The position numbers and the translations under genes were made by a program. Shown here one piece after another: positions 23,641 through 35,806 of a DNA stretch of 64,000 nucleotides. Every line of letters begins with the position of its first letter. Position 1 is the first letter of the stretch. The DNA is taken from NCBI GenBank assembly GCA_020631735.1, contig CM036162.1, positions 90,630,401 to 90,694,400 on the forward strand, in the 5' to 3' direction. The notes below the pieces were generated by a model. The model was not told the DNA's origin and searched no databases. It saw only the letters and a program-made list of their open reading frames with translations. Source of the DNA: Saccharum officinarum (Eukaryota; Streptophyta; Magnoliopsida; Poales; Poaceae).

Positions 23641-23982
23641 AAAATCCATCCTGTGTTGCTGCCTGCCCGGGCGCCTCTTCCCCCTTGACGGCCTCCCGCC
23701 ACCGACACGACACCCACCACTCCTCCCGTCCGTCTGCACATGTGTAGTTGCCACTTCGCTTTCCGCTTCCCTTACCTCACACTCCTCTCCCCTCGATTAA
23801 TCTCCTCCCTGTCAACAACCGCAGCGAGATCTCCAGCTACCGCTCTCTTCATCCACATTCGCACCCGCATTCCTCAGATCCAGATTCGAGCCCCAGCCCC
23901 CGGTTCGAGATCCAGCTAGCTCCTCCAGCAAGCTTTCGGCGGGGCGAGCTAGCAGCGGGGGCCGGGCTCGGCGAGCGAGAAG

Positions 23983-25231
23983 ATGAAGCGGAAGACGCGG
24001 AACAAGATCATCGTGTGGACGCTGGCCCTGGCCGCGGCGGCGATTCTGGTGGGCGGCACGATCGCGCTGGTGCTCACGGCGGGGACGTGGAAGGCCCAGA
24101 TAAAGAAGTCGCAGGAGAAGATCTGCAACAAGGGGTGGGAGTGCTCCGGGAGCAAGTATTGCTGCAACGACACCATCACCGACTTCTTCAAGGTGTACCA
24201 GTTCGAGAACCTCTTCGCCAAGCGCAACACCCCCGTCGCGCACGCCGTCGGGTTCTGGATTACCAGGCCTTCATCACCGCCGCGGCGCTCTTCGAGCCCC
24301 AGGGGTTCTGCACCACCGGCGGCAAGCAGATGCAGATGATGGAGCTCTGCGCGTTTCTCGGGCACGTCGGCGCTAAGACTTCATGTAAGAATCCTTGCTT
24401 CCGATGCCTGTTCGTCTACTTCGATCCTATTGGGCTGGAGGAGGAACCGGTCGATTGACTTGCGGATACGAAATTGCAGGTGGGTACGGCGTGGCCACCG
24501 GCGGGCCGACGGCGTGGGGGCTATGCTACAACCACGAGATGAGCCCCGACCAGACCTACTGTGACAAGACCTACACCCAGTGGCCCTGCGTTGAGGGTGC
24601 TGAGTACTACGGCCGCGGCGCGATACCTGTCTACTGGTAATGCTGGCCCTTGCCAATGCTAGAACTCGCATTGACCCTTCCAGCTCACCATTTCAACTTC
24701 TCTTTTTGCAATGGCTGAATCAGTTTGAAGTTGGAGAGCAGTAGAAATTAGCAATCAAGCTCTGAATTTCCAGTCGTATTGATGTGGTTGGTTACTTCTT
24801 TCAGGAACTATAACTATGGCGCCGCAGGCGACGGGATCAAGGTGGACCTGCTCCACCACCCAGAGTACCTCGAGCAGAACGCGACGCTGGCATTCATGGC
24901 GGCAATGTGGCGGTGGATGACGCCGATCAAGAAGAACCAGCCGTCAGCGCACGAGGCGTTTGTGGGCACCTGGAAGCCCACCAAGAACGATACGCTAAGC
25001 AAACGCCTGCCTGGGTTCGGTGCCACCATGAACATACTCTATGGCGAATCGATCTGTGGCAAGGGATTCATCGACGCCATGAACACTATAATCTCTCACT
25101 ACCAGTATTACCTTGACCTCATGGGTGTTGGCCGTGAGCACTCTGGCGACAACCGTGATTGTGCTGAGCAGCTCCCGTTCAACCCCTCAAGCCCAACGGA
25201 TGACCAAAAGCAGCAGCAATCAGGAAGCTAA
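23983..25231 (+). pseudogene. Chitinase-like protein (CTL1 type, GH19 fold), three exons with a one-base frameshift
   Basis: Exons: 23983-24384, 24480-24636 and 24805-25231, all with GT-AG introns. Restored, the protein would be about 328 residues, close to Arabidopsis CTL1. That family is a Golgi/apoplast protein tied to cellulose deposition and thought not to cleave chitin. Seen here: an N-terminal membrane anchor (about residues 10-33) and GH19 landmarks (CCNDTITDFF, GGPTAWGLCYN, EYYGRGAIP, NYNYGAAG, ATLAFMAAMWRWM). The usual catalytic HE of active GH19 enzymes reads HV, as expected for this non-catalytic class. At 24256-24260 one G is missing between GFW and the expected DYQAF, so the frame is lost in exon 1. 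The rest is well conserved, so this is either a very recent mutation or a sequence error. The ATG is the first in frame before the membrane anchor. Confidence 0.88.
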
Positions 25232-25448
25232 AACAGACCCATTGTGCCATGGTCACGTGTTGTACACCTGTTCTTGCCACTGCCATTGATCAAGCTTCCC
25301 GCGCTAAATTGAGCTACTGATTCTTCAGAATGTGTGAAGCTGCATCGGGTTGACGTTGTTTTGAATGGCTGATCACAATTCACAAGACTGTATGTACTGT
25401 CTATGGGAATTGCGAGGTTTGGGGTCATTATACCATGTTGTCCATAGA

Positions 25449-25628
25449 TAGTTTGTTTTGGTTTCTTTGGTTCTGTCAGATACGTTATACACATGTTTAA
25501 AGAGGACTCTTTTTTTTTCTGAACTTATGTATGTCTGCTAGTTTGTTTTGGTTTCTTTGGTTCTGTCAGATACGTTATACACATGTTTAAAGAGGACTCT
25601 TTTTTTTTCTGAACTTATGTATGTCTGC
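25449..25628. repeat. Perfect tandem duplication of a 90-bp unit in the 3' flank of the CTL1-type gene
   Basis: Units 25449-25538 and 25539-25628 are identical base for base, including a T-run. They lie 218 bp after the stop codon, probably in the 3' UTR. This is either a very recent duplication or an assembly artefact. Confidence 0.95.
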
Positions 25629-26107
25629 TTGCTATCGAAACATCGCCTGGCTTTTTCAGAACCTTTTGTATGTCTTTGTATTATTAGGTTATCCAGTGCT
25701 AGTACATTGTTAGCATTTGGACAGCATGCTTATGCCATTATTCTGACCAGGGACAACTCAACCGAGGTACAGAAATGAATGATGGGAACTTGCTTGTACT
25801 GTGAAAATAGAGAAGTATTGCACACGTTCTTTCTTCTTGGAGTAAGTTGTAGCTAGAGAATGTGGACTCGCGGAGTGACGTAGCTGAATGTACAAGCATG
25901 CGGAATGCATATGATTTTGATTTGAATCCTTAGCTAAACTGTTGCTCTGTGAGAAAATGAATAGAGTGCTTAACATGTTTTAACTAAACGCTTCTATGGA
26001 ACCCTTTGAAAGCTAAGAAACAGCATCTGTTTTCAGAATGGGTGCTGACAAGGTTTGCCGCAGCCATGGGATTCATGATTGGTATGCCGAAAAGTTGGGA
26101 ACTAACA

Positions 26108-26222
26108 GCCTGTTCGCTTGAGCTTTTAGCCGCTTATTTTCAGCCAGCCAACAATGTTTTTCTCTCATAACAAATCAGTCAATAGTCCTTTCAGCCGTTT
26201 ATTTTCAGCCAAACGAACAGGC
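26108..26222. mobile_element. Small MITE (about 115 bp)
   Basis: The ends are inverted repeats: GCCTGTTCGCTTGAGC on the left and GCCAAACGAACAGGC on the right. The inside has the TTTTTCTCTCATAACAAATCAG motif also seen at 43305-43328. This family is abundant in panicoid grasses. Confidence 0.7.
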
Positions 26223-26613
26223 TATAAGAAAGCTAAGAAACAGCATCTGACCAGAGACATTTTTGTTTTTTTAGATACTTACATAACTTTTGTTATGTAT
26301 TTAGATATACACTATCTAGATGTATGGTAAAAAATATTTAGAAAAGCCAAAACGTCGTGTAATTTAAAATGGAGGGAGTACTGTGGCGAAAAAATCCAAG
26401 CTGCGGCTGTTAAAAGCTGGAATGCTCGGCGGCCAGACCAGAGAGGCTGTTGCTGATGACCGTACGTGATAATCTCCTAGTACAACTACACAGGGGCGGT
26501 CCTTCCTCGAGGCGCTGGTCAGCTGGCCGCCAGGTCGGAGGAAGGCCCTGACCTTGCCACTTGCCAGTGGAATCTCTGAGAAATACGGTATAAACCTAAA
26601 AATCAGTTCTAAG

Positions 26614-27550
26614 GCTATCCACACTCGTCGTACTCTAAATCCATCCTCTAAAAGAAATATTCCGTCCTGGTCATCGAGATTCCATCCTCTATATCAATTT
26701 CTCCCGCACCCATCCATACTCTATATCATCCTCTATCTACTGCGGGGCCCACTTGTCAGTTTTCTTTAATAATAAAACCACCGCCGGCCACTCTCTTCCC
26801 ATTCTCTCTCTCTCCCTTCCTCCCTCCCGAGCGCCGCTCCCTCCCCGGCCCTCCCTCCCCGGTGGTCGCGGCGCCCCTCCTCTCCCTCCCCGGCCCTCCC
26901 TCCCCGGCACTTCCCCCGCCGGCGCTAGTGCGGGCGGGCGCGCGGCTCCCAACGGCGGGGTCACCGGCGCGCGGGCGGATCCCGACGGCGGCGAGGCGGA
27001 TCCCGACGACGGTGGCTCGGCTGTGGCTCCTCCGAGCAAGCGCGGGGAGCACCGCCACCTCCGGTCGCGGGCGAGCCACGCGCGGGCGCGGGGACGGCCG
27101 CCTCCTCCGGCTCCAGGCGCGAGGCGAGGACGGCGCGGCCCCGGCGCTCCCCGACGGACGGAGCTCCTCCTCCACTCTGCTCCTTGCCCCGCCGGCAAGC
27201 CGCCCCCTTCCCACGACGTCCATCTCCGGCGCCCCTCCCTCCTCCTCCTCCCCGAGCTCGGCCGGAGGAGCTCCCACGACGGCGTCCATGGCGGAGCTCC
27301 TCCTCCACGCTGCTCCGTTGCCGTGCCGCGGCCTTCTCCCCGGCGGCCTTCTCCCCGCGCCTGGCCCTATGAGGAGCAGCAGCGCCGAGGTGGGACCTGG
27401 CCGTCCTTTAGCGGAGGCCCTGGATCCCTGGGAATTTGGCGGACGACGCCGAGGATAGCGGAGACGATAGCGGACGCCACTGCGGGGCTCTCATCCGCTA
27501 AATCGATCCTGCAGGATCATTTGCCGTGTCCCAGTGCGGTCGGTCTAAGA
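26614..27550. other. GC-rich block of unknown nature, possibly a non-autonomous DNA transposon
   Basis: Bases 26780-27480 are extremely GC-rich and give overlapping Pro/Arg/Ala-rich ORFs in most frames on both strands, a sign of composition and not of coding. The edges (GGCTATCCACACT at 26613 and CAGTGCGGTCGGTCT near 27545) are weakly complementary, which suggests decayed terminal inverted repeats such as those of Mutator-like elements. I find no clear target duplication. A hAT-like terminal motif (CTGGCTCCGCCACTG, about 27630-27644) lies alone just downstream. Confidence 0.3.
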
Positions 27551-28415
27551 GAAAAAAACGAGCCTAAAATTTAAAATCCAATTCGTTTTCAATCAATTCA
27601 ACACCCCTTGTCCGCACCCAGTGTCCAGCTTTCCTGGCTCCGCCACTGGCTGATGCCAATAATGTTGTGGATCGCTGTTTTGTTTACTATACTGTTCGAG
27701 ACTTTTTTTTTTAAGTGCAAGGGATGGTGCTAAGTGCGAACTGTTCTAATGTAGAAGCGATTTTATCCTGATGCAATAATTTCAGGAGTCCTGGCTGCAA
27801 AATGATTCTAAGCTCTACATTAGAGTTTAGAAGGAACATCCTGGCATATGAGTTCATTTTATTTAAATAATCACTGATCACTCCTATACGTTTGGTAGAG
27901 CTCTCACGCAATTACTAAGATTTGCTCCAAGAGTTCTACTGAACAGCTCCTAAAAGAGACAAGGATCACAACATCAAATCGGAAACGTGCTCAGAGAATT
28001 ACCACAACAATACCGCAGTAGTACTGGTATATAACTCAAGACATTTCACAACATTTGCTACTGGTCCGTCTAACAAAGAACATGAGATTAAATCCGACGT
28101 GCAGCAGAACAATGCCGCTATGACAGTTCTTCATCTTACATAAGCAGGTTCCTAGCTAAGTACAAGGTAATAAACATACTTATCCAAACAAGTTCCATAG
28201 GGCTCTAAACTCTCGTACAAACATTTCGTTAAGTTGCTGCCCCCCAAAGTCTCGGATTTTGGGTCAGCCAGCTTCTGTGGTGTAATACTACAAATGAGGC
28301 TTGTGTGACCTCATAAAAGAGAAACTGACTCCCAAGGGAAATGCGAAACAAGCAGAGGACCAATAAAACCATGATAGGGGGGCAGTTGGCATCACGATCT
28401 GCCCACTTTTACTTT

Positions 28416-30649
28416 TCAGTTAGACTCCCCATTCTGAGCATCCGCCAACTTTGGTTCAAGTTCATCAGAGAGATGGTTTGGCTCTACTGACGAAGAGCTT
28501 TCTACTTTTCTCTTCCGGGTTAGCACTACTTTTTCTGATGCAAGTGTCTCATCAGCGAGAGAAGCTTCTTCACTGGCATCACCCTCATGTGCTGTAGGAA
28601 CTGCCCAGGCTATGGGGTTCACTGAAACAAAATGTTGAAATGTGGAATCAGAAAAGTATAGTGAGTCTAGCAGTGTACATACTGCAGCAAACAGCAACAT
28701 GACATAGCTAATTAAGTTTCTTATTAAAATGCCGAAGAGAACTTGATGCACAGCTAACACTTAACAGTAAGTAACCATGATGAACAATCGTTTGAGGTGC
28801 ATAATAAGCCGCTTAGCATCTACAATAGAAATGCCAGGACATTAAAGGATAATTTCTAGTAAACACATAGCCAACATATGGCAGTTAGCAAGGCCTGCTT
28901 AGATAGTTTTTGGGAGGCCGAAAAAGTTTTCCCAACAAATCCCATCACCCAAATAACGTCATAAGAAATTCATCTGAATTATTGTCTAACACAAAAGCAT
29001 TTCAATAGGTTAAATAAATTCACTACTCACATATCTAATCAGAGCTTCAATCTGATCAAGTAGTCAGAGCCCAGATAACTACAGCATCCTAGCCAATCAT
29101 ATGTTTTCCAAACCTCTGCTTGTGTGCCCATATATTTCAAGATATATCATTCATGTGTTGTCAAAAAAAAAAAAAAACTATATCATTCATCGCTTAACAT
29201 GGAAAACTTCAACTAAGAATCAATAGTTCATGCATTACACAGGAAAGTAATTATTAGTTTGCTGATACCCAATTACGGACCTTCTTCTGGTTGAAAACAC
29301 TTAGAAGTAATTGTACTTGCTTCATCACTTGGATTTATCAACTTCGGTTTCTTTTTAACATAGTCCTGCCGCAGAGGTCTAGGTATCTGGAACGAAAACT
29401 GAGCTAAAGTTACACCCTGTGCAACATACTCCGGATTCTCTTGGAGGAACCTGCCAAAGTAAGACATGGAGGCTTTAAGACAGACAGGTTGAAGCACATG
29501 TAGACAATTCAGAAATATAAGGAATAAAGGCAGTGCATAACTGATACAGTTAACATCCGCATACTATTTATTTGGAATATCTACTCATTAAAGGCCTTAA
29601 AAACATACAATGTTTGCTGTGAAAGTTCTGCTCATGAATTCAAGATGTTGCAACTTTTCACAGTGCACTTTCAGGGAACATATAAAGCTCACTGGATAAA
29701 GAATGGCATTCAAGGAACTTTTGAAGAAATTAGAATTGTCATACCTATCAATTTCAACCAGAGACCTAAGTTTCCTTCCAGTAGGAGAGGTATAGTATCT
29801 GAAAGCAAATAGAAGAGGGTTACACAAACATATTAAGTTCAGAAATTGCAGTAAAAAATGCGTGACTTTGTATGTCCCAAAGGTCAATAATTCTATTCAC
29901 GATGCTGCAGACGTACATGTCTGAATTTTTCCTAAATCCATGATATTTTGGAGAACATTTTGGAAAAATAATAATGTTCCAACCAAAATGCAATGCACAC
30001 TCGTATAAGCAGTTATGTTTTATGTTATTTTCTCTATCATTAACGATGATTTGAAGGGAAATATGACAGCCATAAAAAGTGGAACCAAATTGTGTTGCAA
30101 AAGAGAATAAGATCAGAGCAAATACAGCACTGAAAGAAAAAGAATTACTTACACATCAGCAAATTTGGTACCCCCTTCACCTCTTATCCTAATCTGCCTT
30201 TCCCATCCACGAGGGGGTTGTGCAATATTGGGTTTGTCAATAGCCCAAAGCCTGCTACCATCCTGAGATATATCTTCTGGATCATTGCATGTTACATCCG
30301 GTTTCCATTCACGAGCTCTTTTACATAGAAAAGGTTCCTGTATAATACGTTCACGAATTTCTTCATACTTCTCTTTCGTTGGGATAAGCCTCCATTTAAA
30401 ACATTTAGCACATTGGACAGTGAATGCTCCAATACATGGAGATATCCCCCTTGTTATGACTGACTTCTGTAAACGGTTTTCTCCCAGTTCATCTTGCTCT
30501 TTATCTCCTGCTTCAGTGTTGAAAACGACCATTTGATTTGATGCAGTTTCTGAAGCAAACCCATCATTGTCAAATCGGGGGCCATTACTTTCAGAAGGCA
30601 CCGTAATCTGACTGTTCTTTGATGATTGAGGAGATTTAGAACTTTCCAT
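28416..30649 (-). CDS. CW-type zinc finger and methyl-CpG-binding-domain protein (MBD2-like), four coding exons
   Basis: Coding exons on the minus strand: 30649-30153, 29798-29745, 29450-29281 and 28621-28416; 927 nt, 308 residues. The CW zinc finger (about residues 76-122: C80, C83, W86, C109, C121) is a reader fold known to bind methylated histone H3K4. An MBD follows (about 146-205: RGWERQIRIRGEG, YYTSPTGRKLRS, EIDRFLQENPEY). This CW-plus-MBD order is that of plant MBD2-class nuclear proteins. The C-terminus is acidic with a basic KRKVESSS patch. The third intron uses a weak donor (GTCCGT); the better-looking GTAATT four bases on would give a stop. A probable 5'-UTR splice acceptor lies near 30680. 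The start is the first ATG of the exon. The family is confident; paralogue identity is not. Confidence 0.9.
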
Positions 30650-31480
30650 CGGTTTTGTACAAATTATTAGAGCCTAGGTACCTGCAGTTGGTAAATGTTA
30701 GAATTTTCAGATGCAAACAGAAGAATGGTTCCATGCGGAATATGTGCACATTATGTATCACATCCAGTACTCATGAAGGTTCAAATATTGCATGATATAT
30801 AATAGTGTGATGGATGATAACCTGAGTACCTGACCTGCATAAGCAAACCAACCTACTTGGTTAACAATCTTTTGTACAAAGTTAGAAGCTGTTGTATGAC
30901 ACCCCTGATTCAGACTGATGCTTTAAGTGCAGTTGTGAACTTGTGATGGCTTATTTTATGCTTTACTGAATAAGAGATTGATTACATAGCATAATGCACA
31001 CAAGACAAGTTTCATATTCCCCATTAATCAACTGCACTAGCGATTCTCAATTATCGATCTGACACACAAACAGATCTCAGCAACAGAAATGTAGCTCAAT
31101 GGGTTGAGCCAACCTCAATTTCTTGAACAATAACATATATAAAGGCAAATCATTCATTGGGGGGTTGGGGGGGGGATCAAGATGAAATCTAGAGATGGCA
31201 GAGGTGTCTGCAAAGAACCCTATGCAAAAGGCAGGAGTTAATACGGGAATAGCAATTTTGTTAGAAAATGGCCAGCGCCAGCAGCTAGCGTAGATCGATC
31301 TTGCGCGCTGAAGAACCTAACTGAACCACGCGTGGATGGACTAGACTAGGGTGCCATGCAGCAAGCAAATCGCTCCCGGCTGAATGGAGAGAGTTGATTT
31401 GGGTGCGATTGCTCTCACTCAGAAAAGAGGTGGTTTCCTAGACCAAAGCGAGCTCCTAAACCACCCCGTCCAGCTTGCCT
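30650..31480 (-). other. Probable 5' UTR intron and promoter region of the MBD2-like gene
   Basis: A pyrimidine-rich stretch ending CTGCAG on the minus strand near 30675-30681 precedes the coding exon, so the 5' UTR is probably spliced. A poly-G tract is at about 31158-31174. I see no clear TATA box. A GC-rich, G-run-rich segment at 31480-31880 may be the start region or first exon; its plus-strand ORF (31475-31891) has no recognisable family. Confidence 0.4.
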
Positions 31481-31961
31481 AGGTCACTCACCAGCGAACG
31501 AAGAAATCGATCCGAGCCCGGACGGATCTCCACCCCGCGCCGACCCAGTGTCTACGATTTGAGCATGCAGGCGGACCCCAACGGCGGCCTCCGAAGATAT
31601 CGAGGTCCAGGGGTGGCGGAGACTGGGGCTGGGGAGGGGAGGGGGTGCTCTGGGGCTGGGGGGACGGGGAGGGGGAGGGGGTGCTCCGGCGAAGAACAGC
31701 GGGGTTTACGGCGGAGGGGAGGGGTTGAGGATGGGAGTACTTACTCGCGTTCTCCGCTGCGCCCGATAGCTCGATCGGGTTGTGGTCCGAATGGAGGCCT
31801 CGTGCCGCTGCCTGGGGCGGCTCCCAGCAACCCTCCTTGCCTCCTTGGTGTGGAAAGATCAGCTCCAGGCTTCCAGCTTTTTACACTGTAGCATTATTTT
31901 ATTTTTACCTATACCTTATTACTGTAAACGAAATATAGAGCACCTCCGCAAGATCCTCTCT

Positions 31962-32244
31962 GGCCTTGGTTAGTTACTCACTTCTCCCCAAATTTTACTA
32001 TGTAAAAAGAAGATTTTCCGTCACATCGAAATATCGGCACATACATGGAGTACTAAATATAGATGAAATTAAAAATTAATTACACAATTTTGTTGTACTT
32101 TGCGAAACAAACATTTTGAGCCTAATTAGTCAAAGTTTGGACAATTTTTACCAAATACAAACGAAAATGCTACAGTGCGTTACAGTGTTGCAGCAGTGTT
32201 TTTCTTCCAACTTGGACACCCCCAAGTTGGGAACTAAACACGGC
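31962..32244. mobile_element. MITE of the GGCCTTGTTTAG family
   Basis: Starts GGCCTTGGTTAGTTAC and ends GGGAACTAAACACGGCC. The interior has the family hallmarks: CGTCACATCG, AGCCTAATTAGTC, CAAATACAAACGAAAATGCTACAG. About 283 bp. Confidence 0.75.
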
Positions 32245-32759
32245 CTTTCTCCTTTTTCCTTAAAATGGGTTGAAGAAAAAAAACCGAATTATAGACTATA
32301 CAGGACCCATGTGCCATTGACATAAAAAAATCTCATTTTCTCATTTCTTCTCTCCCTCTTGTCTCTCTTTTTGACAATCAGAACCGATGTAGACCACACA
32401 ATACGCACGTGGGACGTGGTGCAGTGATAGACAAAGCGAGGTGCAGAGCCTGGCGCAACTGGCCTCTTGGCACAGACCACACATTGTCCATGTCAGGATC
32501 TAAACTTAAATGGTTAGCTCTCCGGTGCCACTGGAAGTTAGGATTTACCCACTGATTTTCATTAGGGTTAGAGCCATGATCTAAGCTTTGTTGACCACTA
32601 GAGATCTTAGACGGACGATCAGACTAACCTAATCATCAGCACCTAAGTTTTAAGTAGTGCACTCTGGTGCCCACCAGAGAGCTCCGGTGAGGATTAGAAA
32701 AACCCTCCACGGAGCTACTCTTGTCGAACCTTTTTAAATGGCTAGCTCTAATAGGTATT

Positions 32760-33245
32760 CATGGGTGACCATCGCATTTGGCATTGAGTTAGCATTTTCA
32801 AAACATTTTCCAAACTTTTCACTTGCTTCTCACCACATCGCTTGATCTACATTAGATCTCACCTAGCGGCACTAGATAACTGTATTTAGCAACGAATTTG
32901 CCTCTCTTTATTGTACAACTATCTATCTATCTATCTATCAATCTAGCCATTCAACTTTTCTAATTACCCATGGCCTTTGAAAGACAAACCCTATTGCAAT
33001 ATCTTTGTCTTGCACTTGTTTTTCATCTCATCCCCTCAAAGAGCTTTTCTGCCTCAGGTAACACCCGTCATCTTCACTCTTCACTTGTCATGCCTTTGCA
33101 CACTCATGATCATGCTATATCTACTCCATGGTTTTATGTGGCTCAACTCATGCTTGTGGAGTAAACATCACCTTTTTCTCTGACATGAAAATTATTAGTC
33201 CCCGCTGTTGTTATTCAATTACCGACACATAGGTTTTTTCACCAG
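32760..33245 (-). mobile_element. Decayed Sirevirus LTR fragment
   Basis: The order of landmarks follows the Sirevirus LTRs in this window but with heavy divergence: GTTAGCATTTTCA, the TAGCGGCACTAGATAAC segment, ATATCTTTGTCTTG, a final CAATTACCGACACATAGG. It includes an (ATCT)n microsatellite at 32921-32940. It is old and non-functional. Confidence 0.5.
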
Positions 33246-33630
33246 TTCACACTGCAAAAACATTTGCCCCTTGCCGAACCTAAAGACGTTGTGGCCAACA
33301 ATGCTCCGGCACTCACGCACCACATGGATCTCTACATCCATGACCTCTTCATCGACAACGACTAAGCACGTCCTCAATGGCGTCATCACTTTATCAACTT
33401 CTTGCTAAGATCTCTGTCTTGGAAGTCGAACGTAATTGTTTGTAGATCTGCAACACTACTTCTCTAATTTGACCGCGAACAAAATGTTACACATGTTTCT
33501 TTTATGCGAATAAAACAGAAATGCAAATAGTAAAGAAGTAGTTCTGTGATAAAATTGGCACCCATGCTCTTCTACTCTGGGAAACTACAAGTAGCGGTTA
33601 TATCAACAAATGAAGATAGAAAAGGTTACA
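33246..33630. other. Intergenic, nothing supportable
   Basis: There is a short ORF and AT-rich sequence. I see no domain, repeat or RNA gene that I can support. Confidence 0.4.
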
Positions 33631-33636
33631 AAGCAT

Positions 33637-33894
33637 TTCCTCTGTCTCAAAATAAGTGTCGCTATGATATTTATGTCGATCAAACTTTTTTAAAATCTAA
33701 CTAGATTTATAAAAAATATTAGCAACATTTGTATCTCCGAATAAGTTTATCATGAAAATAGATTCAACAACATATCTAATGATAGCAATTACATAGGATA
33801 AATATTAATATATTTTATATAAATTTAGTCAAAGTAAAAAGCGTTTGACTTCTTGAGAAGCGAGAATGACACTATCTTTTTAGGACCGAGGGAG
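33637..33894. mobile_element. Stowaway/Mariner-like MITE
   Basis: Left end TTCCTCTGTCTCAAAATAAGTGTCGC and right end AGAATGACACTATCTTTTTAGG followed by ACCGAGGGAGTA are inverted repeats of the grass CTCCCTC type. The right side is followed by TA. Length about 258 bp. Confidence 0.65.
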
Positions 33895-34423
33895 TACATG
33901 TGTGATGTTTGTTTTTGTATCGAGTGATTTGTAAGCATTTCACTACTGACCTCCTTTGGATTGGAGGATTTTTAGAAGACAAATAGAGGATTTCATTTCC
34001 TATAGGATTGAGCATTGTTCATGTTTTTGGAGAGAAGGATTGGACCATAGAAAAATTGAAGGAAAAATTTCTACGCTGCCTATTTTACAGGAAGATTGTA
34101 GAAAAAGAAACATCCGGTTTTCTTTTTCTTTCATTTGCGTAGGATAAGACAAATGTGCCTCGTTACTACTGATGCAATCATGCAAAGCTCTTAGCTGACT
34201 ACGAGTAGAACATTTAATTAAGAAGAGCAATACTGTATGACGTTAATCCATAACGAACATTTATCTTTTTTTTCTCGAATACGCAAAAGATTTACGTATC
34301 ATTGTATTAAGTATAAGAGCTTAAACAAAACATTTATCTTCTCAATTCCTTTCTTATGCTCTATCCAAACAGTTTTGCACATAAATTCCTATACATGTTT
34401 CTCAATCCTCTGTTTTGTATAAT

Positions 34424-35262
34424 CTTTTTTTTTATAGAAATCATACTCTTTTTTTCAATTTCTGTTTCAATTCCCTTCCCGTGTTTGATCGTTTCAGCGT
34501 TCTAAAGGGAAAGTTCTAGCAAGGACATTGGCACACCGCACAAAATGTAGCCTTATGAGCAGCCGGCCTCAGGCCAATTACTTGTAAAATACTTCTTTTG
34601 ATATTTGAGAAAAAATATTGGCGTTTTGTATAATCTTTTTTTATAGAAATCCTACTCTCTTTTTTTTCAATTTCTGTTTCAATTCCTGTGTTTGATCGTT
34701 CTAAAGGGAAAAGTTCCAGCAAGGACATTGGCACACCGCACAAAATGTAGCCTTATGAGCAGCCGGCCTCAGGCCGATTTGTAAAATACTTAGGGGGTGT
34801 TTGGTTTGGGGTGTTAAAGTTTAACAAACACTGTAGCACTTTCGTCTTATTTGATAAAAAGTTTCTAATTTTGGATTAATTAGGCTTAATAGATTCGTCT
34901 CGTAAATTACTCCTAATCTGTGTCGACATGCATGCAATTAGTCTACATTTAGTACTTCATGCATTCGAGGGAACATTGATGTGATGGGTGTTAAACTTTA
35001 ACAAACGGTAACCAAACACGCCCTTATTTTGCGTATTTGGGGAAAAATTAGCGTTTTATATAATCTGTTTTTTATAGAAATCCTACTCTTTTTTTCAATT
35101 TCTGTTTCAATTCCTGTGTTTAATCGTTTCGGCGTTCTAAAGGGGAAAATCCTAGCAAGGACATTGGCATTGGCACACCGCACAAAATGTAGCCTTATGA
35201 GCAGCCGGCCTCAGGCCGATTACTTGTTAAATACCTATTTTTGCGTGTTTGAGAAAAAAAAA
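34424..35262. repeat. Three tandem copies of a 0.2-kb repeat
   Basis: Units at about 34424-34620, 34621-34789 and 35037-35262 share TTTTTATAGAAATC, TTTCAATTTCTGTTTCAATTCC, AGCAAGGACATTGGCACACC and TTATGAGCAGCCGGCCTCAG. The second unit is cut off by the Tourist-like MITE at 34793-35023. No coding role is seen. Confidence 0.85.
34793..35023. mobile_element. Tourist-like MITE (PIF/Harbinger type), 231 bp
   Basis: Terminal repeats GGGGGTGTTTGGTT and AACCAAACACGCCC match at 13 of 14 positions. They are flanked by the direct repeat TTA (34790-34792 and 35024-35026), the usual 3-bp target duplication of this superfamily. Confidence 0.92.
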
Positions 35263-35806
35263 TTGGCACACCGCACACTCACACACGAACTACGTCCGGA
35301 TGGCATGTCATCCCTTCCAAATACTCTACTCTTATGCTCAGCGGTCAGCAGCGGGCTTCGCCGCCTGAGTGAATCGAGCAAAGCGATCAGACGAAAGCAA
35401 TCCTCACCACGCACATGGTAGTCCTGCCAATGTAGGAAATCGGATATCAAAACAATTCCACACTGAGCAACTGCACAAGCCCAAAATCCCCAATGACCTT
35501 CTAAAAGATCGGAAAGGAAACGAACATCAGCAGAATCAGTCATGTTCCACCTGCATACTCCGTAGATCGCGGCAAGCAACAGTGGCACATATCCGACAAC
35601 AACATCATCGCCTCGTGCAAAAACGGATGGCATCATCGTGACATCTCGTCACCGACATCTCTCCAAAGTCACCGCCGATGCTCAGAAGCTCGCGCTTGTC
35701 ACAGCCCCAAAACCCAGCAAGCAAACTGAGCTGAAAGGAGATCCGACTATCCTAATCACTAGTACTACTATTCACTACCGTGTCCTTCCTGCTCTGGTTC
35801 GCGCCG

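Noticed and set aside
35235..35636. 133-aa minus-strand ORF downstream of the unknown gene
   Set aside because: No family is recognised. It starts after the stop codon of the unknown gene on the same strand and is better read as 3' flank.
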